Below are positions 1-13,689 of a stretch of DNA of 64,000 bases, one piece after another. This DNA comes from Kryptolebias marmoratus (Eukaryota; Chordata; Actinopteri; Cyprinodontiformes; Rivulidae): positions 784,785 through 848,784 of the forward strand of contig NC_051453.1 of the NCBI RefSeq assembly GCF_001649575.2. The letters are read 5' to 3'. The notes beneath the pieces are model-generated. The model did not search any database. It had not been told where the DNA came from and saw only the letters and a program-made list of their open reading frames with translations. Made by a program: the position numbers and the translations under genes. The first letter of the stretch is position 1; every line of letters starts with the position of its first letter.

Positions 1-1125
1 TGGATCAAATCAACTTTATAAACTCTAAACTATAAGGATGCACGATTAACTGTGACCGCAGCGGAGAAAAATAACAGGCAGAGCCAACATTACAGCTCGG
101 GAGAGGGGGGATAAAATAAATACACCCAGTGGTTTAAAAGTGAGCATCTGGTTGGATTTTATGGACATCCCAGAAAGTCCAAACTATAAGAAACACCTGC
201 AGCCTCCTGGAAAGGCACTACCAACCAGACTGATCCCAGGAAAGGAAGTTTGGACAAACTTAGTGGTGCCCAGGAAGCAGACTGACATCAAAATACTACT
301 GTGGGGTTTTTAAGCATCCTGTCAGACAAAAGCTCCACAGCTTGTGTTATTACAGGAGGATGAGACGAACTATAAATCAAAGACCTGAAGTTGAATCATT
401 AGACCAGAAAAGATTCATAACGCTAGAATAACACAGTAGAATCACAAAAATATTAATGGGTGTTGGTAAATTACTTGACCAGGGGTAAATAGGATTTATT
501 GTGATAATTACTGAACACTGAGCAGGTAATGGAGCAATCAGAAAGCAGATCACTCACTCACAATTACCCACAACGACTCCTGCTCATGTGGGAGAGAAGT
601 CCCAGTGCATTATTGGACACGATTGGAAAATATCAGCAACTCGTAAATCAGAAATGCATACTTTTTAAACACCTGCAACACAAAAACACGTTTTAATATC
701 TGCAAAGATCTCAGAAAATCCTCCAAGATGTTTGGAGTTTTAGAACCACAGCTCAGTCAGAGCTGTTGTTTTTCTTCTTTATAGTTTCTTCTAATACTTC
801 TGCACACTTTGTGCTGTTTTAACCATTCATATAATCAAAATGTTCAGTTCGATCAGGAATAATGTGCTAAAAGTTTCGCTCATTTTAGCTTATAGAAACT
901 GTTCTGGTATTTGTAGTTTTTGGCTATTGTTTTATTATTTTTAGTTTTGAGACTCGGCTATCCTAATTTTAACTTTTAGCTTCTTGTCTTGCTAGTTTTA
1001 AATTATATTTATGGTTTTACTAATTTAAGCTGTAACAATTCATTTCAGTCCCTCAGCAGTCAGCGTTCACACCGCTTGTTTCAGGAGGAATAACTTATCA
1101 GACAGAGCGTGTCTGGGAAACATAC
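1..1125 (-). other. nos1ap intron 8 (partial), non-coding
   Basis: This is the sequence downstream of exon 8 in transcription order. Apart from the exon 8 donor and a TTTTAGCT-type degenerate repeat at about 860-1060, I see no exon, RNA gene or recognisable transposon. The next coding exon, expected to continue the coiled coil, is not in this stretch. Confidence 0.6.
860..1060 (+). repeat. degenerate TTTTAGCT-type minisatellite, copy 1
   Basis: The plus strand shows many loosely repeated units of the type (A/T)TTTTAGCTTNTAG separated by GGTTTTNCTAAT-like spacers, ending in a CATTTCAGTCCTCAGCA-like block. A second region with the same unit and the same terminal block (CATTTCAGTTCATAATTC, then ACTCAGCA) is at 13690-14000. 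The shared end suggests one repeat family and not chance AT-richness. I do not recognise a named family. Confidence 0.5.
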
Positions 1126-1287
1126 CTGTGCTACAGCCACCTGCGTCTGCTGCTGCTGCTGCTGGAGCTGCTGCTGCAGCAGCTGGATCTGGTGATGGAC
1201 AGACAGGGGCGCGCCAGGCGGCAGCGTGCCCGATGCCGGGAGCAGCATCCTGGGGCTGGACAGCAGCAGAGAAGCCTCCTCTAGTTC
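1126..1287 (-). CDS. nos1ap: nos1ap exon 8: SSPRMLL segment and glutamine-rich tract
   Basis: This 162-base exon encodes 54 residues from ELEEASLLLSSPRMLLPASG to QTQVAVAQ. The acceptor is CTGCTTCCAG (AG at 1289-1288) and the donor is CAG|GTATGT (GT at 1125-1124), phase 0 at both ends. SPRMLLP and HHQIQLLQQQLQQQQQQTQVAVAQ match the mammalian protein closely. The Q-rich run is the entry to a predicted coiled coil that continues in downstream exons outside the window. The first residues, ELEEASLLL, replace a different sequence in mammals. The Q run is encoded largely by CAG codons, so it could vary in length between individuals. Confidence 0.95.
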
Positions 1288-4200
1288 CTGGAAGCAGGCA
1301 GAAAGGAGAGGGTTGTTACTGCTGGTTGAGATAAAAACACTGCAGATATATAACGACTGGCATGAAGGTGAAAGTAAACACAGACATTTATTTTTCATCT
1401 TTATGCCATTTCAAATTCTGTTTTAGAATAGACAAACTACCGTAAACAACTACTTTTAGTTTGTAACGATGAAAACAGAACTATTGATGAATAAATAATA
1501 CATGACTAAAATGCTTTACAGAACAAAGCATCAAAACAAGAATCTGAATGTGAAACAGAGCTGCTGACGATCTGCAGCAGTGTGTTGGAGCCGTAACACT
1601 CCCATCACTCCACCTGTCAGAAAGGGATTTTGTCTGTCTGACAGCAGGCAATATTAAAAAGTAAAACTTAACAAACCCCATTAGTCATTTCAGGAGTCCT
1701 GAATCCAAGGCCTCGGTCTTGGAGAGAAGAATTCATTTTGACATGACGTGGACTGAATATAAAGCATGAAACAACTACACAACTACATTTTTCTTCAAGC
1801 AACAAAGATGAATACTTTTATTCACACTGTGTCGTTGTTTTGTTGTTGCTGTTAGAGACATTTCTATGTTGACTGAAAGAAGCAGCGTATCATTTTCCTC
1901 ATAATTTACTAAAGAAAGTCTCCTCTCTGGTTATCGCAGCATGTGTTACCGTTGCTCTCTGTGTTTTTTATCACGCTGTACTGCAGCCAAGTCTGAACAC
2001 TCTGTGCTGACTGACTTCCAGCAAAGTTTCATCCATTAAAAAAGAGAAAAGGACAGGTGCTTTAAAGGAATTGTGATGCTGGCAGGAGTCAGCAAGCAAG
2101 TCAACGCCTGATTAAATTGAACCTTGTTCTGCCTTAAGGAACCTGCATGAAAGCACATTACCATCTGTCCCTCTTTAGGCACCTTCTGGTGTCAGACAGA
2201 CACTCGTGTTTGCTCACGCTCTCAGACCCAGACACACTCCGCGTGAGACGAGTGTATGACTGATGGCCTGTCAGAGATGGCTCCTTTAGGTTAGCGGGAG
2301 CTAATTATCCAGCTTGACAGGCTGTTTTGGGAACAGCCCAGCAGAACAGGGTCTTGTTTCAGCGGTTGGACACCAGTAAGGCACAACAATAAATCTACCT
2401 GCCCAGAACTCCACAGGCTACCGTCCTGCCACTAAAGGAGGTCTCATCACTTGGACATGGACCTGTGGGAGAGTGGCAGTGGATCCTTGAAGACTCTGTG
2501 GATCAGGCTTAATGTAGTGGATAAACCAGCTGGGATCTTTCCTGTTTTTCACCCATTTAGCACAAAGCTTTTCCTGCTGGAGGAGTCTGGTGTGACATCA
2601 GCACGTAGGAGGAAGTTTCGTCTCTTGTGTCAGTGATGAGGGGCATTCATGAAGAATGTCTTGTGACGTTTGTGATTGTTTTCAATTTTATCACGAGTCA
2701 CAGAGGCATGCTGTCCTGACATTTGAGTACATTTGTACAACAAATTTTATTCTAAAAATAGTAACAGAGTCATTGTGGATGTTTCCAACCCATCTGACTC
2801 CCGTCATGAGCATCTCCAAACCTCAGTAGACACAGAGCTGTATTTCTGCACTGGAGCTTTCCTCTGATGGAAAACCTGTCCAGCTCTAAAAACGACACCA
2901 ATGATAAAAAAATGATTGAAAACTGGTCCAAATCTGCCTATTATTACTTCAGCAAATTAAATCATAAACATAGGGGCTGCTGCCAAGCCGAGGGAACCAT
3001 GTGGGCGGAGGTGGACAACGGAATAATGTGCACGGATAAGAATGCAGTTTTGCAAGCTGTGCATACAAAAATAGGCGGCAATTTAAAAAACTTGACATTC
3101 AAAATGCAGCCACAGGGGTCGCCGTCGCTTGGTGGCAAACAATCAGAAATCAGTAAGGCTGTAACGGAAAATTCACATTTTCCTGTAATCTTGTGTCACC
3201 AGTTAGTCTCACAGCTGCAGCCCGGTGAGACACAGCCTACCTTGGTGATAAAGCTCAAGGTAAGCCAACTCTGACTGTTTAATCATGGCAGCTTTTTATT
3301 GGTTCTTGGTTTCTCTAACCCTGTCTGCAGCCTGGAAGGAAAGATTTGACCCAGCAACGACTCTGCTAATATGCAACGACTGTCTTTGTGCCGGAACCAG
3401 TGCTTCTGGTGGTCAAGGTAAAAGAAAACCTGGTGCTGAGCAGGCTCTGGCCCTGGTTCAGTCCTGAACCCTCCAGAGGTTCTGCCAGTCTTTAAAGATG
3501 CTACAGCGTAAAACACAAGCATTTAGACCAAACTGCTTCCTGCAGGGGCAGTTCTGGATAACGATCTGCTTTGCTTGCAGCTAATGAACCTCCAGCTATT
3601 TTTGACAGCGCCTGCAAAATTTCTAATGTTTTTTTTCTTTTAGATTGTTCTCAAATATGTGCTCTGGTGTATCACACTGCAAAGTATTAAAACTAGGCTG
3701 TCAGAGCTTCAGATCAGCATATATGTCTGTGAATAACAGCGATAGAGAATGTATTGGATCACATGAAGCCTCTTTGATGAAGAGCTTCTTTAAAACACCT
3801 TTTTTACCCTCTCAAGAGTTACTATGAGGCACCGGAGACAAATGTTCAACAGGCTCTGAAGCTGGCAGAAACGGAGAAGATTCAGTGAGTGGAAGTGTGA
3901 ATGAGATGATTCAGCACTTGGCAACATTTAGAAAAAAAAAATGACATATTTGGCTTTTAACAACCGTGGACAGAGGAACAACTCCATATTACAGCAAAAC
4001 AGGAAGAAATACAGACTTAAAGAGACTGTCAGCAGCAGCAGGAGAAGAAAACTCTGAGCACTCGTTCCCATCATTTTTTGATAAGAAAAAACATTTATTA
4101 CTGAGCACAAATCTATTTAGCCTCCATAGAATACTCTTGGAGAGACTGAATCTATTTAACTAAATAAAAACAAGAGGCACTTAAGAAGCATAATAGATTA

Positions 4201-5699
4201 TTTGGGATTCTTTGGGCCGTGATTAGGTTTCACAGCTCGAAAAACTTTACTCCCATGGCGTAGTGAAGCTGGAATGAACAAAAACAGCAATATAAACCTT
4301 TGCAGAAGAATACATACTTAAAACCAAAACGAAAAGCAGAAGATCAAATCAGAAGCATATGTTTGAGGGTTACAGGCTCGCCGTAGGACAATGTTGATGT
4401 GTTATTTTAGCAACGTTAACGTGACAAATAAGAAGACTGAAGAGACAGGGAGAAGACTTTTTGAGATGTAAATAAAAACAGAATTAAATGATTTGCAAAT
4501 CCCATAAACTCCTTCCTTAAACAATTGTCTTTTTAAGGTTTAAATCACCAACCTTCTAACAATTTAAAATGTTTTTTTTTTACAAACAGGTAACCATTTT
4601 GCTCTACATTCAGCCAATCATCAATTCACTAAGGTTGTCTTGATCAGTCACACTATATTTATGTTGTTTTGACCAATCATCATCCAGCTGTTCCACACAA
4701 GATGGAAAAGCTTTTAACCTGAAAGTGGAGGTAAAAAAAGACCCCATAAATAAAGTTATATGGACTAAAGTAGGCGGCAGTTTTGAATTTGCACAGAAAA
4801 AAGAAATTAAAGTGCCACTAATAAATATATAACATGTTAGGTTAGGTCTGAAAACATCTGCTCTGTTCTTCAAACTGTCAGACAAAGGAAGAAACTCAGA
4901 AACAATTTAGATAAAAACAAACAAAAAACAAAATAAGAACAAATAATTGGACTGTGTGTGTGTTAAATGTATAACTGTTTATTAATGTTGGTATTTATGA
5001 ATGCCGTATTCATTTTAGGGTCCAGAAAATAAAAACCCCTTTAACGAGCTACAATGACAGCCTCTAGGCCAAACAGATTGTTTTAAATTGAAACTCATCC
5101 CCTTAGTTTGACCTGTCATCATTAACTACCTTGAGAAACAGGCTATAACTAGAAAACGCCACATCGTGACAATCCCAAATAAAAGTTGGATGATACATAT
5201 ACTCAAAGACTGCATGAAATGCTCTGAAATTCATAAAAATACAAGAGTGCATATATTTCCTTTGATTGGATGAAAAAAGAAAATAACAGCAGTGACTCAG
5301 TAATTATCAGTATCAATGAGTCTGATGACAGAAAGCAGAGCTTTACCCTCAGTGTGCTCACAAATTCAGTGATTCATAAATTTGTTTGTAGCAACTACAC
5401 ACAGAGGACAGGAAAGACTAAATTCAATCTGAGCATAAAAGAAGAAGTCTTCGGTCTTCAGTTCTGCTTTTATTACACATTTCCCATGCATTCGGGTTCT
5501 GTGCAGGCAGCTTTCAGATCGTTGTTGCATACAATGAGACATGCTGAGAAACAGGGACAGACTGTTTATATGAGAGGGAGGAAAGTGAGACAGAAAAGTA
5601 ACTAAAGATAGATGACGAGGGATTAAGGAAGTCGTTATTTCTCCTCCTACAGCTGTGATTACACTAGCTGCACCCTGACTGTCAAACAGACTGCCTCCT

Positions 5700-5701
<2 letters not shown>

Positions 5702-5745
<44 letters not shown>
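5702..5745 (+). repeat. (CA)22 microsatellite
   Basis: An uninterrupted CA dinucleotide run of 44 bases. It is the longest CA run in the window and likely length-polymorphic. It reads as TG repeats in the nos1ap transcript, far from any splice site. Confidence 0.97.
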
Positions 5746-5747
<2 letters not shown>

Positions 5748-6599
5748 CTCAAAAAAAGATTTGTCTTGTTCTGGCTTCCTTCACTGCAGACAGCCTTGGC
5801 TACAGATTTACAACTTTATCGCAGGATCCTTCTGCTCTGCCTCTGACTGGAACTTTATACCACACCATTAACCTTGAAGTCATTAGATCGGGAAAAAGAA
5901 GTGAAGAGGAGCTCACTTAAATAAAGCATATGCTTGACACTTTTCCTTCAGGTTTCCTGTTTCTATGAATAAATCACACCAAACTAGTCTGGTTTAGGAT
6001 TAATAAATTATATAATAATAATGAGACAACGTCTCTGTTATTTAGCTTAATCATGTTTAAATTGTTATCTTCTGGACAGATTTGGACTCATCACACTGAA
6101 TATAAAGTGCTGCATTAATTGATTAGAGAAATAGATTTTCAAGTCATATTTTAATGAGTAAACCTTTACACTTTGGACAGCCCCAGGCAGTCGGCCTGAA
6201 TCTGCAGGCTCTTTACAATAAAAGCTTAGTCAGGCAGATCGGAGATTTTCTTCATTAATCTGGGAAGCAGTTTCCTCTTGAAACACTGCCTTTTACTTTG
6301 GCTTCAGCATGTTCTGTTATTGAGAACCAAGCTATCTGGGTATTGCCTAAAGGAAAACTGACAATTTCCAACCTGGGCGATATTTTAACAGTGTATCTGG
6401 GAAAAGAGCAGAGGGGTGAGTCTGCCTTACGTGGAGGACTAAAGTGTCTGGGAGTCTTGCAGAATTGAACTGGAATGAGAACGGTCAGCAGGGGTGAGGA
6501 AGCAGTGGACACAACAAGCTAAGCTACTGATTTACTGGTCCAACTACTGGATACGATCATAACTGACAGAACAAGATCCCAGATACGAGTGGCTTCAAT

Positions 6600-6820
6600 G
6601 AACTTCCTATGTAGGAGGGCTGGGTGAGGAGCTTCATCATCTCAGAGCAGAGTTGCTGCTCCACCTCATCGAAACGAGTCAGCTGAGGTGGTCCAAGCAT
6701 CTGATGCTTCCTGGGCACCTTCCTCTGGAGGGTTTACAGGAACATCTCACTTGGACGAGACCTCAAGGCAGACCCAGGATTCCCCTGAGGGTTTATATAT
6801 GTCCTCTCTGGCCTGTAGAT
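6600..6820 (+). mobile_element. non-LTR retrotransposon ORF C-terminal relic
   Basis: In the plus frame starting at 6629 the sequence stays open for over 180 bases. It reads ELHHLRAELLLHLIETSQLR, then WSKHLMLPGHLPLEGLQEHL, and further on RPQGRPRIPLR. This matches the pattern at the C-terminal end of a common fish LINE protein: an ELxVExLLLxIERSQLRWxGHL run, then MPPGRLPxEVF, then RPxGRPRTRWRDY. No reverse transcriptase catalytic motif or 5' part is present, so this is a 5'-truncated, decayed copy. It is antisense to nos1ap. The clade cannot be fixed from so little sequence. Confidence 0.75.
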
Positions 6821-7303
6821 ATCTTAGCATGATCATTGTCACTGGTGACCACTAATGAATTTAACCAGACAGTTGGTTTCAGATTATTTATTATAACTGT
6901 CTGATCCAGTCTCACTAATCTTAAATTCTTAATAAAGAAACCTCTGATTGATTGGGGTCACAGAGCTCAGATCTCTGTTGTTTTTCATCACTTCACCTAT
7001 AGGTTGTTGGTCTGACCAGGCTGCTTGAACACCTGAAGATTAAACTCTTGGCTGAAAACAAATCTGCTTATTTAACTTCAGCAGAGGCTCTGTGGAAGCA
7101 GCACACAGTAGAGGTAAAGTTTTCATCAAACAACATAACGGATTAAAGGAAGAGATTTGTATTTCTGGATGATCTGCTAATCTCTGTGGTGAAAAACTGT
7201 TTTATAGATTTGTTTTTGGATCTGTTCATGCCAAGGTGATTCCAATCTTTAAACTAAATATTAAAACACAACTTTGCATAGCTTTACAAAACTTAGTACT
7301 ACA

Positions 7304-7396
7304 TATCCATCTATCCATCCATTTTCTTCATCTTCTTTTCTGTGTAGGGTCACAGGGGAGCTGCACCTCCCTGCAGCGGTCACTGTGTGAGAAGCG
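7304..7396 (+). repeat. common teleost dispersed repeat fragment
   Basis: CATCCATCTATCCATCCATTTTC is followed by a GGGTCACAGGGGAGCTGCACC and CAGCGGTCACTGTG pattern. This resembles the very common fish repeat with a CCATCCATTTTC start and a GGGTCAC(G/A)GGGGAGCTGG core. Only a short piece remains. Confidence 0.55.
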
Positions 7397-8700
7397 TGAT
7401 TTATAATTTATTTAAAGACAAACAAACAAACAGAAAATGGCTTTTCAACAGATATTTGAGGATCACAGGTTCTCAATGCCTGAATCATTCTACTTTTTGA
7501 TACAAAAATGTTACGAACCTCACAGTAATATTGACTTTTATGACATTAATGCACTTTAACTCATCTGCACTTTGTGTTGTGCAGAAATGAGCCACATTTC
7601 TGTCAGATTTACAAACTATCTACGGCAAACTGAAATTCTCCTGAGTTTCAAAAGAGAAGAATGGAAACACTCCTGTCCATAAATCCCATTTCACTTATCA
7701 TTGCATTTGCAGTAAAAATTTAAACACTGATGGTTACTGCGGCCAGAAGAAGAAATGCTAAACGAAGCAACTGCTTTTCCAGACGTGCAGAGATCTGCTG
7801 CAAATTTACCAACTAAGGTTCCCTCTCCCTTAACTCCTATTCCCATAATAATAATCATCATGCATTTTACAGTTTCTAGGAAGTCTGCTTTTGAAGCCTC
7901 AGACTTAAATAAATAGTGACGGCCATCAAATGCAAACAACTCCTCCATGAAGCCAAAAAGTAGTTCAGTATTCAGCCTTGGCATGTTGTAATGAATCCCA
8001 CTAGGATTTAACTTAGCAGATCTGAGGCTGCGGCTAAGATAAACAGTCAGGCCTGAGCTAAGCCTCTTTGAAACATCACATAAAGCATGCTCTGCACAAA
8101 GCCTGGAAAAAAGACGTCTTTAGATGTGCTTTTTCATAATTATGTCCGAGGCTAATTACAATCAAACACAGCATTCTTTTGCTATAAACTGATTGATGCA
8201 TGTCATGTAGTTGGAGAAACTGATCTCTACAACATATTCCATCAGTCTGGCTTTAGATCTGTTATTAGGGACTCAAACTAAAATAAATCTTTTAAATGTT
8301 GCGGAATATAGTTTTAGAAGTTTTGAATTGCTTTCCACTTCATAAAAAGAAAATTTAGGCAGTTTTACAAAGCAGAAAGGTTATATTCACATCCAAATAA
8401 GGCCTGGTGGTCAATAAAAACCAAATTTCCAAGCCTCTGGGCGAGAGTTACCAACACTCTGCTGCTGATGAAAAACAGCATACAACATGGCTGTGATACC
8501 TTTCACAAACAGCTTCTCATTTCCTTTCCAATTTCAACAGAATGCTTTCAATCTCAAGTCCAACATCACATGAGCTTTATTTTGGAAATACAGTCTAAAG
8601 ACTCAGGGACTGGTGGGGAATATGCACCAGTGTTTAAACACATTTTAAAATCCTGACTGCCTGTTTGTTCTGTTTGCCTGCACACAAACTGCCACTGTCC

Positions 8701-8885
8701 AAAACATGCTAATTAACATGCCTTGTTTACATAACCAATATCTGCCTCATCATTTTTTTATTGGTGCCTGCCACAGAGTTGGGCATTTACGAGCACTAAT
8801 TTGCATATCCATGTTTATTTGCGTCAGTGGCTCTGAGTGGCTGATCTGAGGCCTTGAACTTCTGCCGCTCCCAATTAAAACAGTC
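8701..8885. promoter_or_regulatory. candidate intronic enhancer with octamer, homeobox and forkhead sites
   Basis: Within 185 bases there are GCTAATTAAC (homeobox type, about 8708-8717), TTGTTTACATAA (forkhead type, about 8724-8735), ATTTGCATATCCATG (octamer/POU type, about 8799-8813) and CCAATTAAAA at the end. The stretch is free of simple repeats and lies in repeat-poor DNA. The motif calls come straight from the sequence. Enhancer function is an inference, made because introns of NOS1AP in mammals are known to carry regulatory elements. Confidence 0.3.
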
Positions 8886-11879
8886 CAGGGAGAAATAGAG
8901 TCAGACAAAGATGTCATTTACTACTTTAAAACAACCCTGAAAAGTCCTTTCATATTGCTGCAAATTAATATCATTTGTCCATCACCCAGAGCAAGTCTGT
9001 TGAAGTTTGGCTCAGGAAGTTCAGAGAAGAGGAGGAAAGTTTGCTGGCAAACGTTGGAGCAACTTAGGTTCACAAGCAACTGTAGGCGAACGGCCCATTT
9101 CTTTCAAGCTGCAAGAAAACTGAACAAAGATTTATTTAGTGCTAGTCGTTCCAGACCTTTGACCTTTTCTAGAAATCAAATTTGGACTTTTGAATATTAA
9201 GTCTGAAAACCCCTGGTCTATAATATTACCTGAGTGACACAAACAATTATGTGTGACTTTCAGGTATTTATAACTGTACAGGTTTGTGAGAAACCATCAC
9301 TAAAGTGTGAATATTTTAATTTTATTTCTTCTTGCCTTGCGACTCCTCAACAGCAGGCGGTTTAAACGCATCTTTAAAAGTCTGCACACACAGACTGGTC
9401 GGGAAATAAAGTCAAGAGACGACAAAGCTATCAGGAGAAACTTCTTAGGAAGCTGGAGCCTCTAATAAAAAGGCTCAAGAGGCATTTTCACAAAACCCCA
9501 TTGAGACTACAGTCAGTGAGGAGCTGAGAGGCTGCTTTTTATTACCTGCCTGAGTATTAAAAAGATAAGTCTCCATCCTGCAAGGCAGCTGAAAAGTCCG
9601 TCAGGGTGAAGGGACACTTGGTGGTTCTGCATCATCGTGAGTTTAGGGTCAAGAAGAAGACGCTGTTGCTATTAAGGAATAAAATGTTGGAGCCAGAGGG
9701 AAACTTTCAACCGTGAAACCTTGTGTGTTCGAGTACAGCTTATAAGCAAACATTAGGAATCTTTAAATCCACACAGAAAGTAGTTTAATCTATTTTAATG
9801 CTAACTTATATGCACTACAATGTTTGTTCAGAGTTCTAAAACCCGTCTTTTTACCTCATACCTCAATCCTCCCTCCGAAGAAAGGCTTTGTGTCATCAGA
9901 CTTTTATCCTGAGGATAGGTGTGTAATCATAGCTGAGGAGAGAATTCCTTGGATTACAGGAGTGACTACTTAAGCTCCTACAGCCAGGAGCAGATATGTA
10001 TACTCCACAGCACTTAGCAAACGGTGATAAAGACTCATACAAGACTTCTTTACAAATTTCCAGGAGAAGTTAAAATGTTTTCTAAATGTAACAGAAAGGA
10101 ATTTATTTCAGTTTATAGTTTTGGGACAGGTGAGGTGAGGGAGTCAAAATTAGGCGTAAAATGTCTCAGAGGGAAGGTGGGGCATGGACCAACGTCCTTC
10201 AGAGACTCAATCAGATAAAAGAAATCCCAAAAAAGTTACTGTAGGTCTTTAAACATCTATAATACCAAATAATAGGAAAACATGGAATCTAAAGGTAATC
10301 TCAAAGTGTAAAATGCAGGACTAGAAGCCTGTGGCACTCTTTTCACGACTATCTGATCAGAAGAAAACTAAAGCAGCTTTTTTTCCGAGCCTAAGAAGAA
10401 CAAATAAAGACAAATAAAGGAGATCTTTCAGTTTTCTCTCCTTTCCTTTCAGTAATGGTTTGAAAATGATGCAGATCCTGATTCAACATTTGCTGCTGGG
10501 CTTCATTTTTCTTTTCACAGCATGGAGAGGCTGTTTGACTGCTGTCCAAGTTTTTTCCTGCCACAGCACACAGTCGAGATCGATAATAGCAATTTAACAA
10601 TAAAAAGGAGAACTATTCGGGCAAGCTGGACATGCACATTTTGTTTTCTAAACGCCTACGCTGCAGGCCCTGAATACAAGGTGAAGCTTTGCTTTTCTGC
10701 TCTCATAACTTCTGATTTGGGTTCAGATCGTGGGGGCAGAGGTCAAACAGATGTTTCTCCACCTGTTCAACTCCTCCAGGTTTTTGGGGCTATTCCCAAA
10801 GCTGATCTGAGGCAGAACCTCTGCAGCGTGTTTGAGTCTGACCTTTAGTCCTGGCTTAGACAGATCCTAATGAGAAATCTGCTTCTGTTCAGTCTGAAGG
10901 AATGAAAGATCAATGTTCTCATACTATAAGTTTAGTTTTCTGTAATAAAAGGAAAAAGCAGATGAAATTAAAGAGAAACTGCCTGTAGAGCTTCACCCTA
11001 TTGTTTTGTATGTTTAACTGTTCATTTAAATGTTCAGCTGACATTTCTCTTTATTAACTGCATCAGTACTGGTTTTTGTTTAGATCATATTCTCATTAAC
11101 TAATCACTGAATACAATAAAAGATGTGAAAGAAAAAGAAACAAACAATGAGGACATCCGACTCTTCGCTCCCCTCCGTGACTCCCTAACAACTACTACAG
11201 CCGTCACATCAAACCGAGACAACGGCCAGGAGGCCCAAAGGTCTGTTCGTTCATCTGCTGATGTTAGGTCTGAATCAATCCAGGCACACTAATGATAGGA
11301 TGGGAAGAAACCGAGAGCTGTGCGCCTGCAGCGCTACACTCATAGATCAGAGTGCTTACACCTGCCTGACAGCAGCTGAAAGTGAGCCAAAGGCAAAATC
11401 TTTATAAAAGCTTTTGTTCTACAGCTTCACTTTAAAGCATCAGAACATGAACACTCACCTTCTGTTTCTAAATCACACAGAAGGAAATCAACTGAAGCCA
11501 AATTACATTTTCTTGTGTTCCCCTTAGGTGCGGAGTGACCCTGTGTCCCTTAAATTCAAACTCAAAAAATGAGGAGACTGAGCTACGAAATGGGACATAT
11601 TTAAAAAGCACCTCATGTCATTAGCTGTGGCCAGATCCTTTCATGTAAAAAATCCATCTGGGGAACATTTTTTCCCCCCAATTTGTACATGCTTCCTTCA
11701 ATTTGCTTTTGCAAACACAATAAATAATTTCATTGTTATGCAACAGATACACAGATTAATACATCTATCATGTCTGCATTAAAAAAGCAGAATGCCTGAA
11801 CTGTCTTCAGCTAAAAGTGTGATGTTGTTACTTTTGTCCTCCAAACACCTTCAGGTCAAACATTTCGTACAGCTCTTCA

Positions 11880-11935
11880 ATCAACTTGGCTGTTTTAAAC
11901 GCACTCTATAAATAAAGTTGATTTGTTTTCATAAA
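11880..11935 (+). mobile_element. LINE/SINE-type 3' tail fragment
   Basis: The phrase AAACGCACTCTATAAATAAAGTTGATTTG matches the typical 3' end of fish L2-like LINEs and the SINEs that borrow their tails (…GTGCTCTATAAATAAAGTTGATTG). No body of the element is recognisable upstream. Confidence 0.5.
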
Positions 11936-13689
11936 GACATAAGAAGCATTTGCCAAAAATCCAATCTGCTATCCTTAGATCTTGTAGTCTCTACTGTAAC
12001 AGATTGGAGATTGTTTTCACACTTTTTGCATCAAAACGGAGGAATAAGACAAAATGATCCTGAATGCTGATGGATTTATTTGTGGTAAGTGCAATCAGAG
12101 GGTAAACAATTTCTGCTGTAGTTAGTCACACACTAGCTACCTTGTTTGCCACTAATCAGATAAACTCATGATAAATTAAAACTCCCTGAAATATTTCTGT
12201 CTGTAGCATCAGACAGTCTCAGGACTTCTCCTCGACCATAATGAAGGGATAGGAGTGAAATAAACCTTAAACTAATACACCACTGTCTTAATAAGCACCC
12301 AAGTAAGGATGGTTGAGTTTTGACATCAAGTTAGTATTTAGTGTCATGCACTATTAGCTCCTTTTTCTTTTGTTCTGCACAGCACTCACTTTTTATTGAA
12401 GCAATCAATAAGCATGTGTCTCTTGCCAGAAAACAAGTGATGTTTATTACAACGTGTAAACTGCACTTATCTCTAAGCTGTGGCTTCTACCATTCCAGTT
12501 TGTCTGGTAGTATTACTCTTTTTTGATCCTGCAGGAAAGCCAATTGAAAAATAAATAAAATGTTTTGACTCAATCCGTGCACACAAAGCCAAAGGTAGGA
12601 TTGATGTGTGCTCTGTAAGTCCTCTGGGATCGTTTCACTGCATGGCAGCGAGGGATTTGTCAGCCTAACGGGACCTGACAGAGGGAGAATGAACTTTAAC
12701 ACTCAGGCTGCTTTCCCTTTCATGAGCTTCCAGAGAAACCCTGCAGTGAATCAAATCCTTCTGCGCAAGAACAGACGTGCACAGCTGAAAATGCATCCAA
12801 ATGGGTGCTAATGCAAAGGCACAGGAGACGGACACACACGTACATCTACTCCCCGTCACTTTCAGCCACACTTCCATTTCATCTGTCAAGTGCCTTAATG
12901 TGTCAAAGAAACTGTTCTGAAAATCTACATAAGTAACATGAGCATCAACGAGACAAACTGCCACGTGAAGACACGTGCTCACCTCACTGACCTGAGAACA
13001 GGTTGGAGCTGAGGGCTCGTTATTTCACTGATTTCACGCTATGTTGCCTTCAATCAAAAGCTGCGATGAAAGCGCTCATAAATTTACTGTTATTGGCCCT
13101 TCAAGACTGTCAAACAGATGAACAGCTCAACTCTTGGACTGAGCTGGGATCCATTAGGAGTTCTTTATTCTGATGAGTCTTCATGAGGCTTGTTTCAGGA
13201 ACAGGGGAGCCTAAGGTGACATTATGGTCTCATTTGGATCTGATGAAACGTTTAATAGACTCTGCCCATAAGTGTCGCCTTACAGCTAGTCTCTTTTAAT
13301 TATTTTCAGATTTAACTGAGAAGGCCTAAAGAACAAGCTAATTATCCCAAGATAGGAGCAAATCACAGCTACTACCTTCAGGGGAGTCTTTGGCACATTT
13401 AGTGATGACTCATGGAGAAAACAAAAGCAGTAAGCAAGCAGATATGGTTCAACAATAACTTCATGCTTTTTACTCAACATGTTCTCTAACCAGTCCTGTT
13501 AATGCATGAATGCTGAGTCAGCATTTATATATCAAAACATGCAGCTCCATAGGAAATACTAGGCTATTATTAGTAGTATTTGTTACTTTTTAACTTTATT
13601 TACTTTACTGGGATCTCTTCAGTTACCTCAAAAATATTGTTCTCTGAAATCTACTTCAACATACTCGCTCTATTTTCTTTCGTTTTATG

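Noticed and set aside
2867..3274. 135-codon plus-strand ORF in intron 7, the longest in the window
   Set aside because: No recognisable domain, AT-rich codon use like the intron, no splice or promoter context. Length is within chance for 64 kb in six frames.
5366..5752. 128-codon minus-strand ORF with a Cys-Val run
   Set aside because: The CVCVCV run is a translation of the CA microsatellite. The rest has no domain.
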